Part shown: positions 25,914 to 34,170 of the stretch, one piece after another | How the letters are laid out: every line of letters starts with the position of its first letter | How positions within the stretch are numbered: the stretch's first letter is position 1 | Origin: Streptomyces sp. 11x1 | GTDB taxonomy: Bacteria > Actinomycetota > Actinomycetes > Streptomycetales > Streptomycetaceae | Assembly (NCBI RefSeq): GCF_032598905.1 | Contig: NZ_CP122458.1 | Location: 186,001 to 250,000 of the forward strand | DNA length: 64,000 bases | Direction: 5' to 3' | Notes under the pieces: model-generated | What the model was told of the DNA's origin: nothing | The model's database searches: none | The model's input: only the letters and a program-made list of their open reading frames with translations | Translations under genes and position numbers: made by a program

Positions 25914-27443
25914 TCAGTGGCGGCTGTCGGTGGCGAGGACGGCGGCGGCCGGTGCCGCCTCCGCGGCGGCCTCGGCGGACTCGGGGGTGGTGGAGTTCGC
26001 CGGCTTCTGGCCGCGCGGCATCAGGAAGGTGACGACGAGCAGGGCGACGAAACCGAGGACCGCGGCCGACAGGAAGGCATGGTGGTTGGCGGTCTCGTAG
26101 GCCTTGGTGACCAGGCCGGGGTCGCCGTTGGCGGAGGCGAGCCTTGCGCCCATGCCGTTGTAGGCGATGGTGGCGATGACGGCGAGACCGAGTGCGCCGC
26201 CGGCCTCCTGGCTGGTGTTGATCATGCCGGCGCCGACGCCCGCCTCCTCGCCGGAGACGCCGACGAACGCGGCGATCTGCAGGGTCACGAAGACCATGCC
26301 GCAGCCCAGGCCCAGCAGGATGAACGGGGCCAGCAGGTCCACCGCGTAGTGGCCGTCGGCCGGGGCGCGCACCAGCAGCAGCAGGCCGGTGACCGTCAGG
26401 GCCAGGCCCAGCATCACCACGGCGCGTGCGGCGACCTTGTTGACCAGGCCGGAGGCGATGCCGGCGCCGACGGCCACGGAGACGGCCAGCGGCACGTAGG
26501 CGAAGCCCGCCTTGAGCGGGGAGTAGCCGAAGACGTCCTGCATGAAGAGGCTGGCGAAGAAGAACAGGGCGCTGAAGGTGCCGAAGACCAGCACCGCGGA
26601 GAGGTTGGCGGTGCGCATGGTCTTCAGGCGGAAGAACTTCAGCGGCATCATCGGGGACTTGACCTTGGACTCGATGACGAGGAAGGCGGCGAGCAGGGCG
26701 GCCACGGCGACGAGCGATCCGATGGTGCGCAGGCTGTCCCAGCCGACGGTGGTGGCCTCGCCGAGCGTGAAGATCAGCAGCAGCAGGCCGCCGGTGAGGG
26801 TGGCGGCGCCGAAGGTGTCGAACTGGCCGCGGGTCTCGGCCTTGCTCTCGGGGATGAGGCGCGGGGCGAGCAGGGCGGCGCCCAGGCCGATCGGCACGTT
26901 GATCCAGAAGATCCACCGCCAGCTGGCCGCGTCGGCCAGCACGCCGCCGAGGATGACGCCGAGGATGGAGGCGATGCCGGAGAGGGATCCCCACAGGCCC
27001 AGGGCCTTGTTGCGCTCGGGGCCCTCGGTGAAGGTGTTGGTCAGGATCGCCAGCGCCGCCGGGGTGATCATGGCGGCTCCCAGGCCCTGGACCGCGCGGG
27101 AGATGATCAGTACGTCGCCGCTCTCGGCGAGACCGGAGGTCAGCGACGCCAGCGCGAAGATCGTGAAGCCGATCTGGATCATCCGGCGGCGGCCGAAGGT
27201 GTCGGCGAGGCGTCCGCCGAGCAGGAGGAAACCGCCGAGAACCGTCGCGTAGGCGGTGACGATGTAGTTCAGACTGACATCGGACATGTCGAGCCCGCTC
27301 TGGATCGACGGCAGAGCGAGGTTCACGATCGACACGTCGGTGAAGACCATGAACTGGCCCATGCACACGAAGGCCAGGATCGCCCCGGGGTTGAATCCCG
27401 CCCCGAGGCCTGGTCGGCTCGTGGTTGAGTCGGGGGCAGCCAT
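25914..27443 (-). CDS. DHA2-family (14-TM) MFS drug exporter
   Basis: A 509-aa proton-driven efflux pump of the EmrB/QacA type. Diagnostic segments are FTDVSIVNLALPSIQ in helix 1, GGRLADTFGRRR between helices 2 and 3, and motif C in LGVILGGVLAD. About fourteen hydrophobic helices are visible, followed by an Ala/Glu-rich cytosolic tail. It is divergent from a second DHA2 exporter across a 328-bp spacer with shared operator-like repeats. At the left edge of the polyketide cluster, it is a likely self-resistance or product exporter. Confidence 0.9.
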   Translation of the reverse strand: MAAPDSTTSRPGLGAGFNPGAILAFVCMGQFMVFTDVSIVNLALPSIQSGLDMSDVSLNYIVTAYATVLGGFLLLGGRLADTFGRRRMIQIGFTIFALASLTSGLAESGDVLIISRAVQGLGAAMITPAALAILTNTFTEGPERNKALGLWGSLSGIASILGVILGGVLADAASWRWIFWINVPIGLGAALLAPRLIPESKAETRGQFDTFGAATLTGGLLLLIFTLGEATTVGWDSLRTIGSLVAVAALLAAFLVIESKVKSPMMPLKFFRLKTMRTANLSAVLVFGTFSALFFFASLFMQDVFGYSPLKAGFAYVPLAVSVAVGAGIASGLVNKVAARAVVMLGLALTVTGLLLLVRAPADGHYAVDLLAPFILLGLGCGMVFVTLQIAAFVGVSGEEAGVGAGMINTSQEAGGALGLAVIATIAYNGMGARLASANGDPGLVTKAYETANHHAFLSAAVLGFVALLVVTFLMPRGQKPANSTTPESAEAAAEAAPAAAVLATDSRH

Positions 27444-27611
27444 TGTGAACTCCTCAACTGTGCAGGATCGGGTCGTCGAAAGCGGTCCTGGACGAAGGAG
27501 CCGCCGGGTGTGCCGTAACTCCCGCTGCCGGGGGCAGGGTCACGCACGCGGCGTGGCGCCCCTGCGGCCCGAGGACGGGTCTTGGAAAGTACACAGGCCC
27601 CCGGCACAGAA

Positions 27612-27631
27612 CGGCTCGAGACTGACTTGAG
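27612..27631. promoter_or_regulatory. CTCGAG/CTTGAG paired half-sites in divergent exporter spacer
   Basis: CTCGAG (27615) and CTTGAG (27626) are 11 bp apart, one helical turn. The same 11-bp spacing occurs in the CTTGAG/CTCAAG pair at 27681-27697. Immediately downstream is a run of seven C and eight G (27634-27648), itself palindromic. The 11-bp period is typical of sites for OmpR-like and SARP regulators. Confidence 0.45.
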
Positions 27632-27680
27632 CGCCCCCCCGGGGGGGGCGGGTGGGCGGATGCGGGCCGGGTGTGCGGGG

Positions 27681-27697
27681 CTTGAGTCCGGCTCAAG
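27681..27697. promoter_or_regulatory. Candidate cluster operator, palindromic copy
   Basis: CTTGAGTCCGGCTCAAG: 6-bp arms around a 5-bp centre. It contains the 13-mer AGTCCGGCTCAAG (27685-27697), which recurs exactly at 37906 and with one change at 46481. It lies 75-87 bp upstream of the plus-strand exporter start, near a -35 position. Confidence 0.6.
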
Positions 27698-27771
27698 AAG
27701 GCGTCCGGTGCGGCGTGATCGGTTGGCGGCAGCCGTGTCATGCCCGACCGCCCCCGCGAAGGACACCCCTC

Positions 27772-29421
27772 ATGACGAGCACGCCTCCCGCCCGGCCGGA
27801 CGCCGTCTTCGTGTTCCGGCCGCCCCCTCCGCGGGCGGCCGGGCCCGATCCGCTGCGCTGGTGGGCGCTGGCGGTCATCGCGCTGGCCCAGCTGACCGTG
27901 CTGCTGGACGGCACGATCGTGAACATCGCGCTGCCCTCGGCGCAGGCCGAGCTGGGCATGGGGGACGGCAGCAGGCAGTGGGTGATCACCGCCTACTCCC
28001 TGGCGCTGGGCGGGCTGTTGCTGCTCGGCGGGCGTGTGGTGGACCTGATGGGACGCAGGCGGGCGTTCGTCGTCGGACTGCTGGGCTTCAGCGTCGCCTC
28101 CGCCGTGGGGGGCGCCGCGACGACACCGGTGATGCTGTTCGCGGCGCGGGCCGGGCAGGGGGCGTTCGCCGCGCTGCTGATGCCGACCGCCCTGTCGCTG
28201 CTGGTGACGATGTTCACCGACCCCAGGGAGAGGGGCCGGGCGTTCGCGGTGTTCGGGACGGTCTCCGGTGTCGGCTCGGCCGCCGGGCTGATCCTCGGTG
28301 GACTGCTCACCGAGTACCTGGGGTGGCGGTGGTGCATGTACGTCAACGTGCCGATCGCCCTGGCCGCGATCGCCGGCGGGCTGCGGGTGCTGCGCGGGGA
28401 CGGGCGGGGCCCGGGTGGGACGCGGCTGGACGTGGCGGGCGCGTTGTGGGGCTGCGGCGGGGTGACGGCGGCCGTGTACGGCTGCAGCGCGGCCGAGGCG
28501 CGGGGCTGGGCCGACGCGACGGTGCTGGGGGCGCTGGCCGCGGCGGCGGTGCTGCTCGTGGTGTTCGCGGTGCATCAGGGCCGGGTGCGTGATCCGCTGC
28601 TGCCGCTGCGCGTGGTGCGGGAGCGGATGCGGGCGGGTGCGCTGGGGATCGCGGCGCTGGGGCAGATCGGCACGTTCGCGGTGCTGCTGTTCGTGACGTA
28701 CTACCTGCAGGTGGTCCTCGGGTATTCGGCGGTGCTCGCGGGGGTGGCGTTCCTGCCGCTGACGGTGGGGATGACGGGCGGGGTGACGCTCGCGGCGCGG
28801 CTGGCTCCGCGGTCGCCGGCGCGGTCCCTGGTCACGCCGGCGCTGTTGGTGGCGGCGGCCGGGGCGCTGCTGCTGACGCGGGTGGGCACCGGCTCCTCGT
28901 ACGCGGCGGTGGTGCTGCCGGCGCTGGTGCTGTGCGGGTTGGGGCTGGGCGGTGCGGCGATGACGGCGATGACGGTGGCGACGGCGGGGGTGGCGCCCGC
29001 GGACTCGGGGGCGGCGTCCGCGGTGTTCACCGCCGCGCAGCAGGTCGGCGGGTCGGTGGGTACGGCGGTGCTGAACACGGTGGCGGCGTCCGTGGCCGCC
29101 GACCGGCTGGCCGGGACGCCGACGCCGTCGCCGGGGGCGCGGGCCGAGGCCGCCGTGCACGGGTTCACCGTCGCGCTGTGGGCGGTGGTGGCGCTGCTGG
29201 TGGCGGGTGCCGCGGCGGCGCTGCTCCTGGGGGCGCCGCGCCGGGCGGGGCACCGGGGCGGGCGGGGGCCGGGGCGGGGTGACGTGGCGAGGGGGGTCTT
29301 CAGGGGGTTGCGGCGGCCCGCGCGAGTGAGGGTCCAGGGGCGTGCGGTGGGCTGCGGTGGCTGCCTTGCGGCAGCGGACAGGACGGACGTCGACTCAGTG
29401 AAGGATGTGCATCGCCCATGA
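27772..29421 (+). CDS. DHA2-family (14-TM) MFS drug exporter
   Basis: A 549-aa efflux pump paralogous to the one at 25914. It shows TVLLDGTIVNIALPSAQ in helix 1, GGRVVDLMGRRR in the 2-3 loop and LILGGLLTEY as motif C. The hydrophobic core ends near residue 485; the last 60 residues are Gly/Arg-rich, not membrane-like, and end in a segment overlapping the next gene. The ATG at 27772 begins a normal exporter N-terminus; the 40 codons upstream in frame are not protein-like. Its stop overlaps the ATG of the C26 hydrolase (ATGA at 29418), so the two are coupled. A copy of the cluster operator motif precedes it. Confidence 0.9.
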   Translation: MTSTPPARPDAVFVFRPPPPRAAGPDPLRWWALAVIALAQLTVLLDGTIVNIALPSAQAELGMGDGSRQWVITAYSLALGGLLLLGGRVVDLMGRRRAFVVGLLGFSVASAVGGAATTPVMLFAARAGQGAFAALLMPTALSLLVTMFTDPRERGRAFAVFGTVSGVGSAAGLILGGLLTEYLGWRWCMYVNVPIALAAIAGGLRVLRGDGRGPGGTRLDVAGALWGCGGVTAAVYGCSAAEARGWADATVLGALAAAAVLLVVFAVHQGRVRDPLLPLRVVRERMRAGALGIAALGQIGTFAVLLFVTYYLQVVLGYSAVLAGVAFLPLTVGMTGGVTLAARLAPRSPARSLVTPALLVAAAGALLLTRVGTGSSYAAVVLPALVLCGLGLGGAAMTAMTVATAGVAPADSGAASAVFTAAQQVGGSVGTAVLNTVAASVAADRLAGTPTPSPGARAEAAVHGFTVALWAVVALLVAGAAAALLLGAPRRAGHRGGRGPGRGDVARGVFRGLRRPARVRVQGRAVGCGGCLAAADRTDVDSVKDVHRP

Positions 29422-30101
29422 GCGCACCGGTGGTGGCCGTCACGGCCGATACGAGCATGCTCAGCTGGACCATCTGGAAGGACGTGCCCGCGGCCGTCCT
29501 GCCTTTGGCGTATCTGGAGAAGGTGACCGGTGCGGGCGGTTCGCCGGTGCTGGTGCCGCCGTTGCCCGGCGCCGTCGAGGAGGTGATGGAGCGGGTCGAC
29601 GCGCTGCTGATGAGCGGGGGGCAGGACATCGAGCCCGCCCGTTACGGCGCGGTGCCCGGGCCGTATGCCCTGGCGCCGGACCCGGTGCGTGACGAGGCGG
29701 AGCTGCGGGCGCTGGCCGTGGCCGAACGGCGGGGCATCCCGGTGCTGGGGGTCTGCCGGGGTCTGCAGCTGATCTCGGTCTCCCGCGGCGGGACCCTGCA
29801 CGAGCACCATCCGCAGCACTCGCCGAAGATGCCCGGCCGCTACGACCGGCGCACCGTGCGTCTCGCGCCCGGTTCGCTCGCCGGGCAGGTGATGGGAGCG
29901 TCGGCTGCCGTGTACTGCCATCACCACCAGTCCGTCGACGTGCTGGGCGCGGGACTGGTGGCCACCGGCTGGGCCGAGGACGGGCTCGTCGAGGTCGTCG
30001 AGGATCCCTCCGCCCGGTTCGTGGTGGGCCTGCAGGCGCACGCCGAACTGGGCCAGGACACGGCGGGGTTGTTCAAGGCGTTCGTCGACGCAGCCCGCTG
30101 A
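29418..30101 (+). CDS. Peptidase C26 / gamma-glutamyl hydrolase-like class I glutamine amidotransferase fold
   Basis: A 227-aa PuuD-type gamma-glutamyl hydrolase. Catalytic residues are visible: Cys113 in GVCRGLQ, His208 and Glu210 in GLQAHAE (most relatives have HPE). MSGGQDIEPARY is the family signature near residue 66. PuuD-type enzymes hydrolyse gamma-glutamyl amides. In a cluster where hydrazine is expected to be carried as gamma-glutamylhydrazide, it is a natural candidate to remove glutamate after the hydrazine is attached to the polyketide, or to control the free glutamylhydrazine pool. That role is inference. It is translationally coupled to the exporter before it. Confidence 0.85.
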   Translation: MSAPVVAVTADTSMLSWTIWKDVPAAVLPLAYLEKVTGAGGSPVLVPPLPGAVEEVMERVDALLMSGGQDIEPARYGAVPGPYALAPDPVRDEAELRALAVAERRGIPVLGVCRGLQLISVSRGGTLHEHHPQHSPKMPGRYDRRTVRLAPGSLAGQVMGASAAVYCHHHQSVDVLGAGLVATGWAEDGLVEVVEDPSARFVVGLQAHAELGQDTAGLFKAFVDAAR

Positions 30102-30137
30102 CGCGGGAGTTGCGCCGACGCGGGGGTGCGCGCGGGG

Positions 30138-31328
30138 TCACACCCGCGCGGCCAGGTCCGCCTCCACGTCGTAGGACTGCGCCAGGGCGACGTCGCGGAC
30201 CAGCTGCCCGATGCCCGCGCGCGGTGCGTCGGGTGCGCCCGGCGGGGTGGACAGGCGTTCGGAGCCGCCGCCGAGGGAGTTCTCGCGTACGCGGCTGGTG
30301 TGTGCCAGGCGCAGGTTCTCGTAGCGGGCCAGGGCGGCGGCGGGCGCGTTCGGGCCGTCGCCGCGCCGGGCGAGGCAGGTGGCCAGGGCCACGGCGTCCT
30401 CGACGGCCTGGCTGGCGCCCTGGCCGTGGTGGGGCAGCATCGGGTGGGCGGCGTCGCCCAGCAGGGTGGTGCGGGCGGTGCTCCAGCGCGGCAGGGGCTG
30501 GCGGTCGTACAGGCTCCAGTGCCCGGCTTCGGTGGCGGCCTCGACGAGGGTGCGGGCGGCCGGTTCGGCGTCGGTGAACGCGGCCCGCAGCGCGCTCAGG
30601 TCGGCCGTGCGGCTCCAGGAGTCGCCGGCCGCCCGCGGGTCGGGGACGACGGCGACGAACGCCCAGGCCCGGTGGGAGCGCACGGGGTGGGCCAGCAGCC
30701 GTCCGGCCGGACCGGTCCAGGTGAGCAGGGTGTTCGCGGGCAGGCCGGTGACGTCGTCGGCGGGGACGACGGCCCGGATCGCGGCGCTGCCGGAGAACAC
30801 CGGCCGCTCGGGGCCGGCGAGCGCGCGGCGCAGCACGGAGTGCACGCCGTCCGCGCCGACGGCCACGTCCGAGCGGCAGGCGGTGCCGTCGGCGAAGTCG
30901 ATCGTCACGCCGCCGGTGTCCTCGGTGACGGCGACCGCGCGCCTGCCGAGGTGGATGTGTGCGGCGGGCACCTGGGCGGCGAGCAGGGCGTGCAGGTCGG
31001 CCCGGTGCAGGGTGTAGTGGGGGCCGTCGAAGCGGTCCGCCCACAGCTTGCCCATCGGCTGGCGCACGAGGACGGCGCCGGTGTCGAGGGCCCGTACCTC
31101 CATCGCCGCGGGCTGTACGGCTGCGGCGTGCAGTGGGGTGCCGAGGCCGAGGCGGGCCAGCAGCCGGCTGCCGTTGGGGGCGAGGTGGATGCCGGCGCCG
31201 ATCTCGCCCAGTGCGGGCGCCTGTTCGTAGACGTCGACGTCGATGCCCAGGCGGCGCAGGGCTGTCGCGGTGGTCAGTCCGCCGATGCCTGCTCCGATGA
31301 CGGCGACGTGCAGGGGTGGGTGGCTCAT
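30138..31328 (-). CDS. FAD-dependent aromatic monooxygenase (salicylate hydroxylase-like)
   Basis: A 396-aa group A flavoprotein. The dinucleotide-binding motif is GAGIGGL at residue 12, the ribose-binding GDAAHPMLPHHGQGA lies near residue 290, and SVGADG-like VAVGADGVHSVLR near 160 is the DG motif. The sequence resembles salicylate and 3-hydroxybenzoate 6-hydroxylases more than the PgaE-type oxygenases elsewhere in the cluster. It probably hydroxylates or oxidatively tailors an aromatic ring of the polyketide. It is convergent with the C26 hydrolase, 36 bp apart, and has its own upstream region containing a perfect 12-bp palindrome. Confidence 0.85.
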   Translation of the reverse strand: MSHPPLHVAVIGAGIGGLTTATALRRLGIDVDVYEQAPALGEIGAGIHLAPNGSRLLARLGLGTPLHAAAVQPAAMEVRALDTGAVLVRQPMGKLWADRFDGPHYTLHRADLHALLAAQVPAAHIHLGRRAVAVTEDTGGVTIDFADGTACRSDVAVGADGVHSVLRRALAGPERPVFSGSAAIRAVVPADDVTGLPANTLLTWTGPAGRLLAHPVRSHRAWAFVAVVPDPRAAGDSWSRTADLSALRAAFTDAEPAARTLVEAATEAGHWSLYDRQPLPRWSTARTTLLGDAAHPMLPHHGQGASQAVEDAVALATCLARRGDGPNAPAAALARYENLRLAHTSRVRENSLGGGSERLSTPPGAPDAPRAGIGQLVRDVALAQSYDVEADLAARV

Positions 31329-31498
31329 GTGGTGCCCTTTCGGCTCGCGCGTCCTGGGGCCCCGCGCGGTGTGCGCACCGGCCTGGTGTCCGGGTCTTCG
31401 CCGGTCGGGTGCGGCGGGCGGGAGGTGGCGGCGGGGCGCGGGTGCGCCGCGTCCGGGTGCCTGCCGCCGCCTGACGGGTGGCGCCCTGGGGCGTCTTC

Positions 31499-31510
31499 GA
31501 CCCTAGGGTC
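31499..31510. promoter_or_regulatory. Perfect 12-bp palindrome GACCCTAGGGTC
   Basis: GACCCTAGGGTC is exactly self-complementary and sits in the 218-bp spacer upstream of the FAD monooxygenase at 30138-31328, 171 bp before its start. CTAG-centred palindromes are rare in high-GC DNA, so this could be an operator, but its distance from the start is large. Confidence 0.35.
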
Positions 31511-31546
31511 GCCCGGCTGCCCGGGGCGGGCCGGGTGGATCGGTCC

Positions 31547-33013
31547 TCAAGCGGTCCCGAACCAGCGCCTGAGCGCCTGCGCGAGGTCCGCCTCGTCGGG
31601 TGCGGCCCAGGCGATGTGCCCGTCGGGGCGCACCAGCAGGGCGTCCGGGGTGTCCGGATGGCCGTCGCCGTCGAAGTCGGCCGTGACGACGTCGACCCGG
31701 TCGGCCCAGGGTGCGGCGGTGGTGCGCAGGGCTTCGGCGTCGTGGGCGGCGGAGGTGATGAGCAGGACGCCGCGGGCGGTGTGCAGCAGGTCGGCGACGC
31801 GGCCGGGGTTGCCGTCGGCGAGCTTGAGCGGCAGGTCGGGGCGCAGTCTCAGGCCGAGCCGCGGGTGGGAGCCGGCGCCCATGTCGTAGCGGATGTCGAG
31901 GCCGCTGACCTGTCCGGCGAGGTGGCGGGCGACGTCGGGGTCGGCGACGAGTTCCTGCATGACGGCGCGCAGCGGCTGCATGTCCTCGCCGCTGAGGTAG
32001 AGCTTGGTCTGGGCGCGGGTGTTGCGCATCAGGAGCTCGCCGACGGGGTGGCGTTCGGTGTGGTAGGTGTCCAGGAGTTCTTCGGGGGCGTGGCCGTTGA
32101 TGACGGCGGCGAGTTTGAAGCCGAGGTTGGCGGCGTCCTGTACTCCCACGCTCATGCCCTGGGCTCCGGCGGGCATGTGGATGTGGGTGGCGTCGCCGGC
32201 GAGGAGGACGCGGCCCTTGCGGTACCGGGCGGCCTGGCGGGTGGTGTCGGTGAAGGAGCTGATCCAGCGCACTTCGGCGTCGTGGATGCTCTCGCCGGTC
32301 ATCTCCTGCCAGGCGTCGGCGATCACACCGAAGGTCAGGTGGCTCTTGTCCTCGGGCGGGCGCAGGGACTCGTTGTGGATGACGATGCGGGTGACGCCGT
32401 TCTGGAGGTTGAAGGACATCACCATGCCGCCGGGGACGCGTTCGCCGATGGGCCGGTGGGGGATGTCGGTGTTCACCAGGTCGGCCATGTACATCCCGCG
32501 GGTGGCCTCCCAGCCGGGGAAGTCGATGCCGGCCATCCGGCGCACCAGGCTGCGGGCGCCGTCGCAGCCCACGAGGTACTGGGCGGCGAGCCGGCCGGGG
32601 CCGTCGGGGCCCTGGTAGTCGACGACGACGCCGTCGTCGCTCTCGTGGTAGCCGAGGACCTCGTGCGAGCGGCGGATGTCGACACCGAGTTCGTCGAGCC
32701 ACTCGCACAGGATCTGTTCGGTGCGGTACTGCGGGATGCCGCGCACGCTGAAGTGGTTGTCCTCCAGTTGGGAGAAGTCGATGCGTACGCCGCCGAAGTG
32801 GCCCTGGGCCCATTCGACGTCGCCGAAGCGGGCGAGCAGGCCGCGCTGGTCGAAGACTTCGGCGGCGCGGCGGGTGAAGCCCACGCCGCGGGATTCGCCG
32901 CTGGGGGCGGGCAGTTTCTCCAGCACGGTGACATCCGCGCCGCCCAGGCGCAGTTCACCGGCGAGCATCAGCCCGACCGGCCCGGCGCCGACGATGATCG
33001 CGCCCTTTGGCAT
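31547..33013 (-). CDS. FAD-dependent polyketide hydroxylase (PgaE/JadH-type)
   Basis: A 488-aa aromatic hydroxylase with GAGPVGLMLAGEL at the N-terminus, the DG motif in LVGCDGARSLVRR, and GDATHIHMPAGAQG as the second FAD motif, followed by a C-terminal thioredoxin-like domain. PgaE/JadH-type enzymes hydroxylate angucyclinones and can drive later ring oxidation. The ATG at 33013 follows AAGGAG; an ATG five codons earlier is less well placed. It is closely related to the monooxygenase at 36362 (shared KLPAPSGESRG and AEVFDQRGLL). It lies 78 bp downstream of the epoxide hydrolase gene on the same strand. Confidence 0.9.
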   Translation of the reverse strand: MPKGAIIVGAGPVGLMLAGELRLGGADVTVLEKLPAPSGESRGVGFTRRAAEVFDQRGLLARFGDVEWAQGHFGGVRIDFSQLEDNHFSVRGIPQYRTEQILCEWLDELGVDIRRSHEVLGYHESDDGVVVDYQGPDGPGRLAAQYLVGCDGARSLVRRMAGIDFPGWEATRGMYMADLVNTDIPHRPIGERVPGGMVMSFNLQNGVTRIVIHNESLRPPEDKSHLTFGVIADAWQEMTGESIHDAEVRWISSFTDTTRQAARYRKGRVLLAGDATHIHMPAGAQGMSVGVQDAANLGFKLAAVINGHAPEELLDTYHTERHPVGELLMRNTRAQTKLYLSGEDMQPLRAVMQELVADPDVARHLAGQVSGLDIRYDMGAGSHPRLGLRLRPDLPLKLADGNPGRVADLLHTARGVLLITSAAHDAEALRTTAAPWADRVDVVTADFDGDGHPDTPDALLVRPDGHIAWAAPDEADLAQALRRWFGTA

Positions 33014-33091
33014 GTCGTACTCCTTCACGCAACTGGCCGCCGCGGGCGGGCGGTTGCCAGGTCGGCTGTGGTCGGTCGGGTCAGAACCGGG

Positions 33092-34009
33092 TCAGTGGTC
33101 GGCGGTCGGTGGTGGGCGGAAGAAGTCCAGGAGGTAGTGGGTGATGAGCTCGGGTTCCTCCTCGGGGAAGTAGTGCACCGACTGCTTGACCCGTTCCACG
33201 CTCACGTCGTCGGCCAGCGTGGGCAGCGTCGTGCGGAAGTGGTCGTGGGAGAAGCGGGAGCCGATGCCCAGCAGGGGCGCGGTGACCTTGGGGTAGGTCT
33301 TCAGGTCCGCGATGTCCTGGTGGTAGGCCTGGTACCAGGCGCAGGCGGCGCGGATGCCGTCAGGGCTGTCGTAGGCGGCGGCGTAGACGGCGCGGTCGCG
33401 GTCGCCGATCAGCGACTGGTCGTCCAGGGCGTGGGTGAACAGCCAGTCGATGACCTGGCGCATACGGCCGGCGTACAGCACCTGGGGCAGGTGGGGGACC
33501 TGGTTGAACGCCCACCACCAGCGGGTGATGCCGGTGCCCGGGCGGGCGATCAGCCGCAGGTCGTAGTAGCTGTCGTCGGGGTGTGCGGTGTCCAGGAGCG
33601 CGACCTTGCGGGTGGCTTCGGGGTGGTTGGCGGCGAAGGCGAAGGCGACCATGGCGCCCATGTCGTGGCCGGCGATGTGGACGTCGTGGTGACCGAGGTG
33701 GCGGATCAGCGCGTGGATGTCGGCGGCCATCGTCTTCTTGTCGTAGCCGTCGGCGGGCCGGGCGGACCCGCCCATGCCGCGCAGGTCGGCCGCGATGACG
33801 GTGAAGTGCCGCGCCAGGTCGGGCAGCACCTTGTGCCAGGCCCACCAGGTCTGCGGGTAGCCGGGCAGCAGCACCAGCGCATCGCCGCGGCCGCCGGTGA
33901 CGTAGTGCAGCCGGGTGCCGTTGACGTCGGCGTGGTGGCTGGTGAAGTCGCCGGGCAGTTCGCGCGCGAGTTCCTCGTCGGTCGGGGTGCGGCCGGCTTG
34001 CGCTGTCAT
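33092..34009 (-). CDS. Alpha/beta hydrolase, epoxide hydrolase-like
   Basis: A 305-aa enzyme of the epoxide hydrolase group. The nucleophile elbow is AGHDMGA with Asp116, which with His279 in SVHYFPEEE would form the catalytic pair; the oxyanion segment is LLPGYPQTW (PGYP instead of the usual HGFP). Kinamycin and lomaiviticin clusters encode epoxide hydrolases of this sort (Alp1U, Lom6) that act on the epoxidised ring. The same role here is inferred from similarity and context. It begins a minus-strand operon with the PgaE-type oxygenase, and its promoter region has been invaded by a TnpB element. Confidence 0.85.
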   Translation of the reverse strand: MTAQAGRTPTDEELARELPGDFTSHHADVNGTRLHYVTGGRGDALVLLPGYPQTWWAWHKVLPDLARHFTVIAADLRGMGGSARPADGYDKKTMAADIHALIRHLGHHDVHIAGHDMGAMVAFAFAANHPEATRKVALLDTAHPDDSYYDLRLIARPGTGITRWWWAFNQVPHLPQVLYAGRMRQVIDWLFTHALDDQSLIGDRDRAVYAAAYDSPDGIRAACAWYQAYHQDIADLKTYPKVTAPLLGIGSRFSHDHFRTTLPTLADDVSVERVKQSVHYFPEEEPELITHYLLDFFRPPPTADH

Positions 34010-34030
34010 CAGGGCCTTCCTTCGTGGATG

Positions 34031-34050
34031 CCCCCGGCCTCAGCCGGAGG
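34031..34050. repeat. Hairpin resembling an IS200/IS605 right end, upstream of tnpB
   Basis: CCCCCGGC and GCCGGAGG pair with one mismatch around TCA-type loop bases, followed by AGGAAACGAAG. Layout and flank (hairpin, then GGAGGAA) resemble the right end of the TnpB element at 35368-35390. It may be the trace of an earlier insertion or a subterminal structure of the present one. Confidence 0.45.
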
Positions 34051-34085
34051 AGGAAACGAAGCTCCTGCGGAGCAAGGCACGGGTG

Positions 34086-34112
34086 GCCGGTTCGCCGCCA
34101 GGGCGAACCGGC
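34086..34112. repeat. 11-bp perfect inverted repeat
   Basis: GCCGGTTCGCC (34086-34096) and GGCGAACCGGC (34102-34112) form a perfect 11-bp stem with a 5-base loop, between the epoxide hydrolase start and the TnpB element. It could be part of the element, an operator for the hydrolase operon, or a terminator. Confidence 0.6.
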
Positions 34113-34170
34113 GTCCACCGACCACCGGACAACACCCTTCACTCACAGGGGAGTTGATACGATGTGAGGC

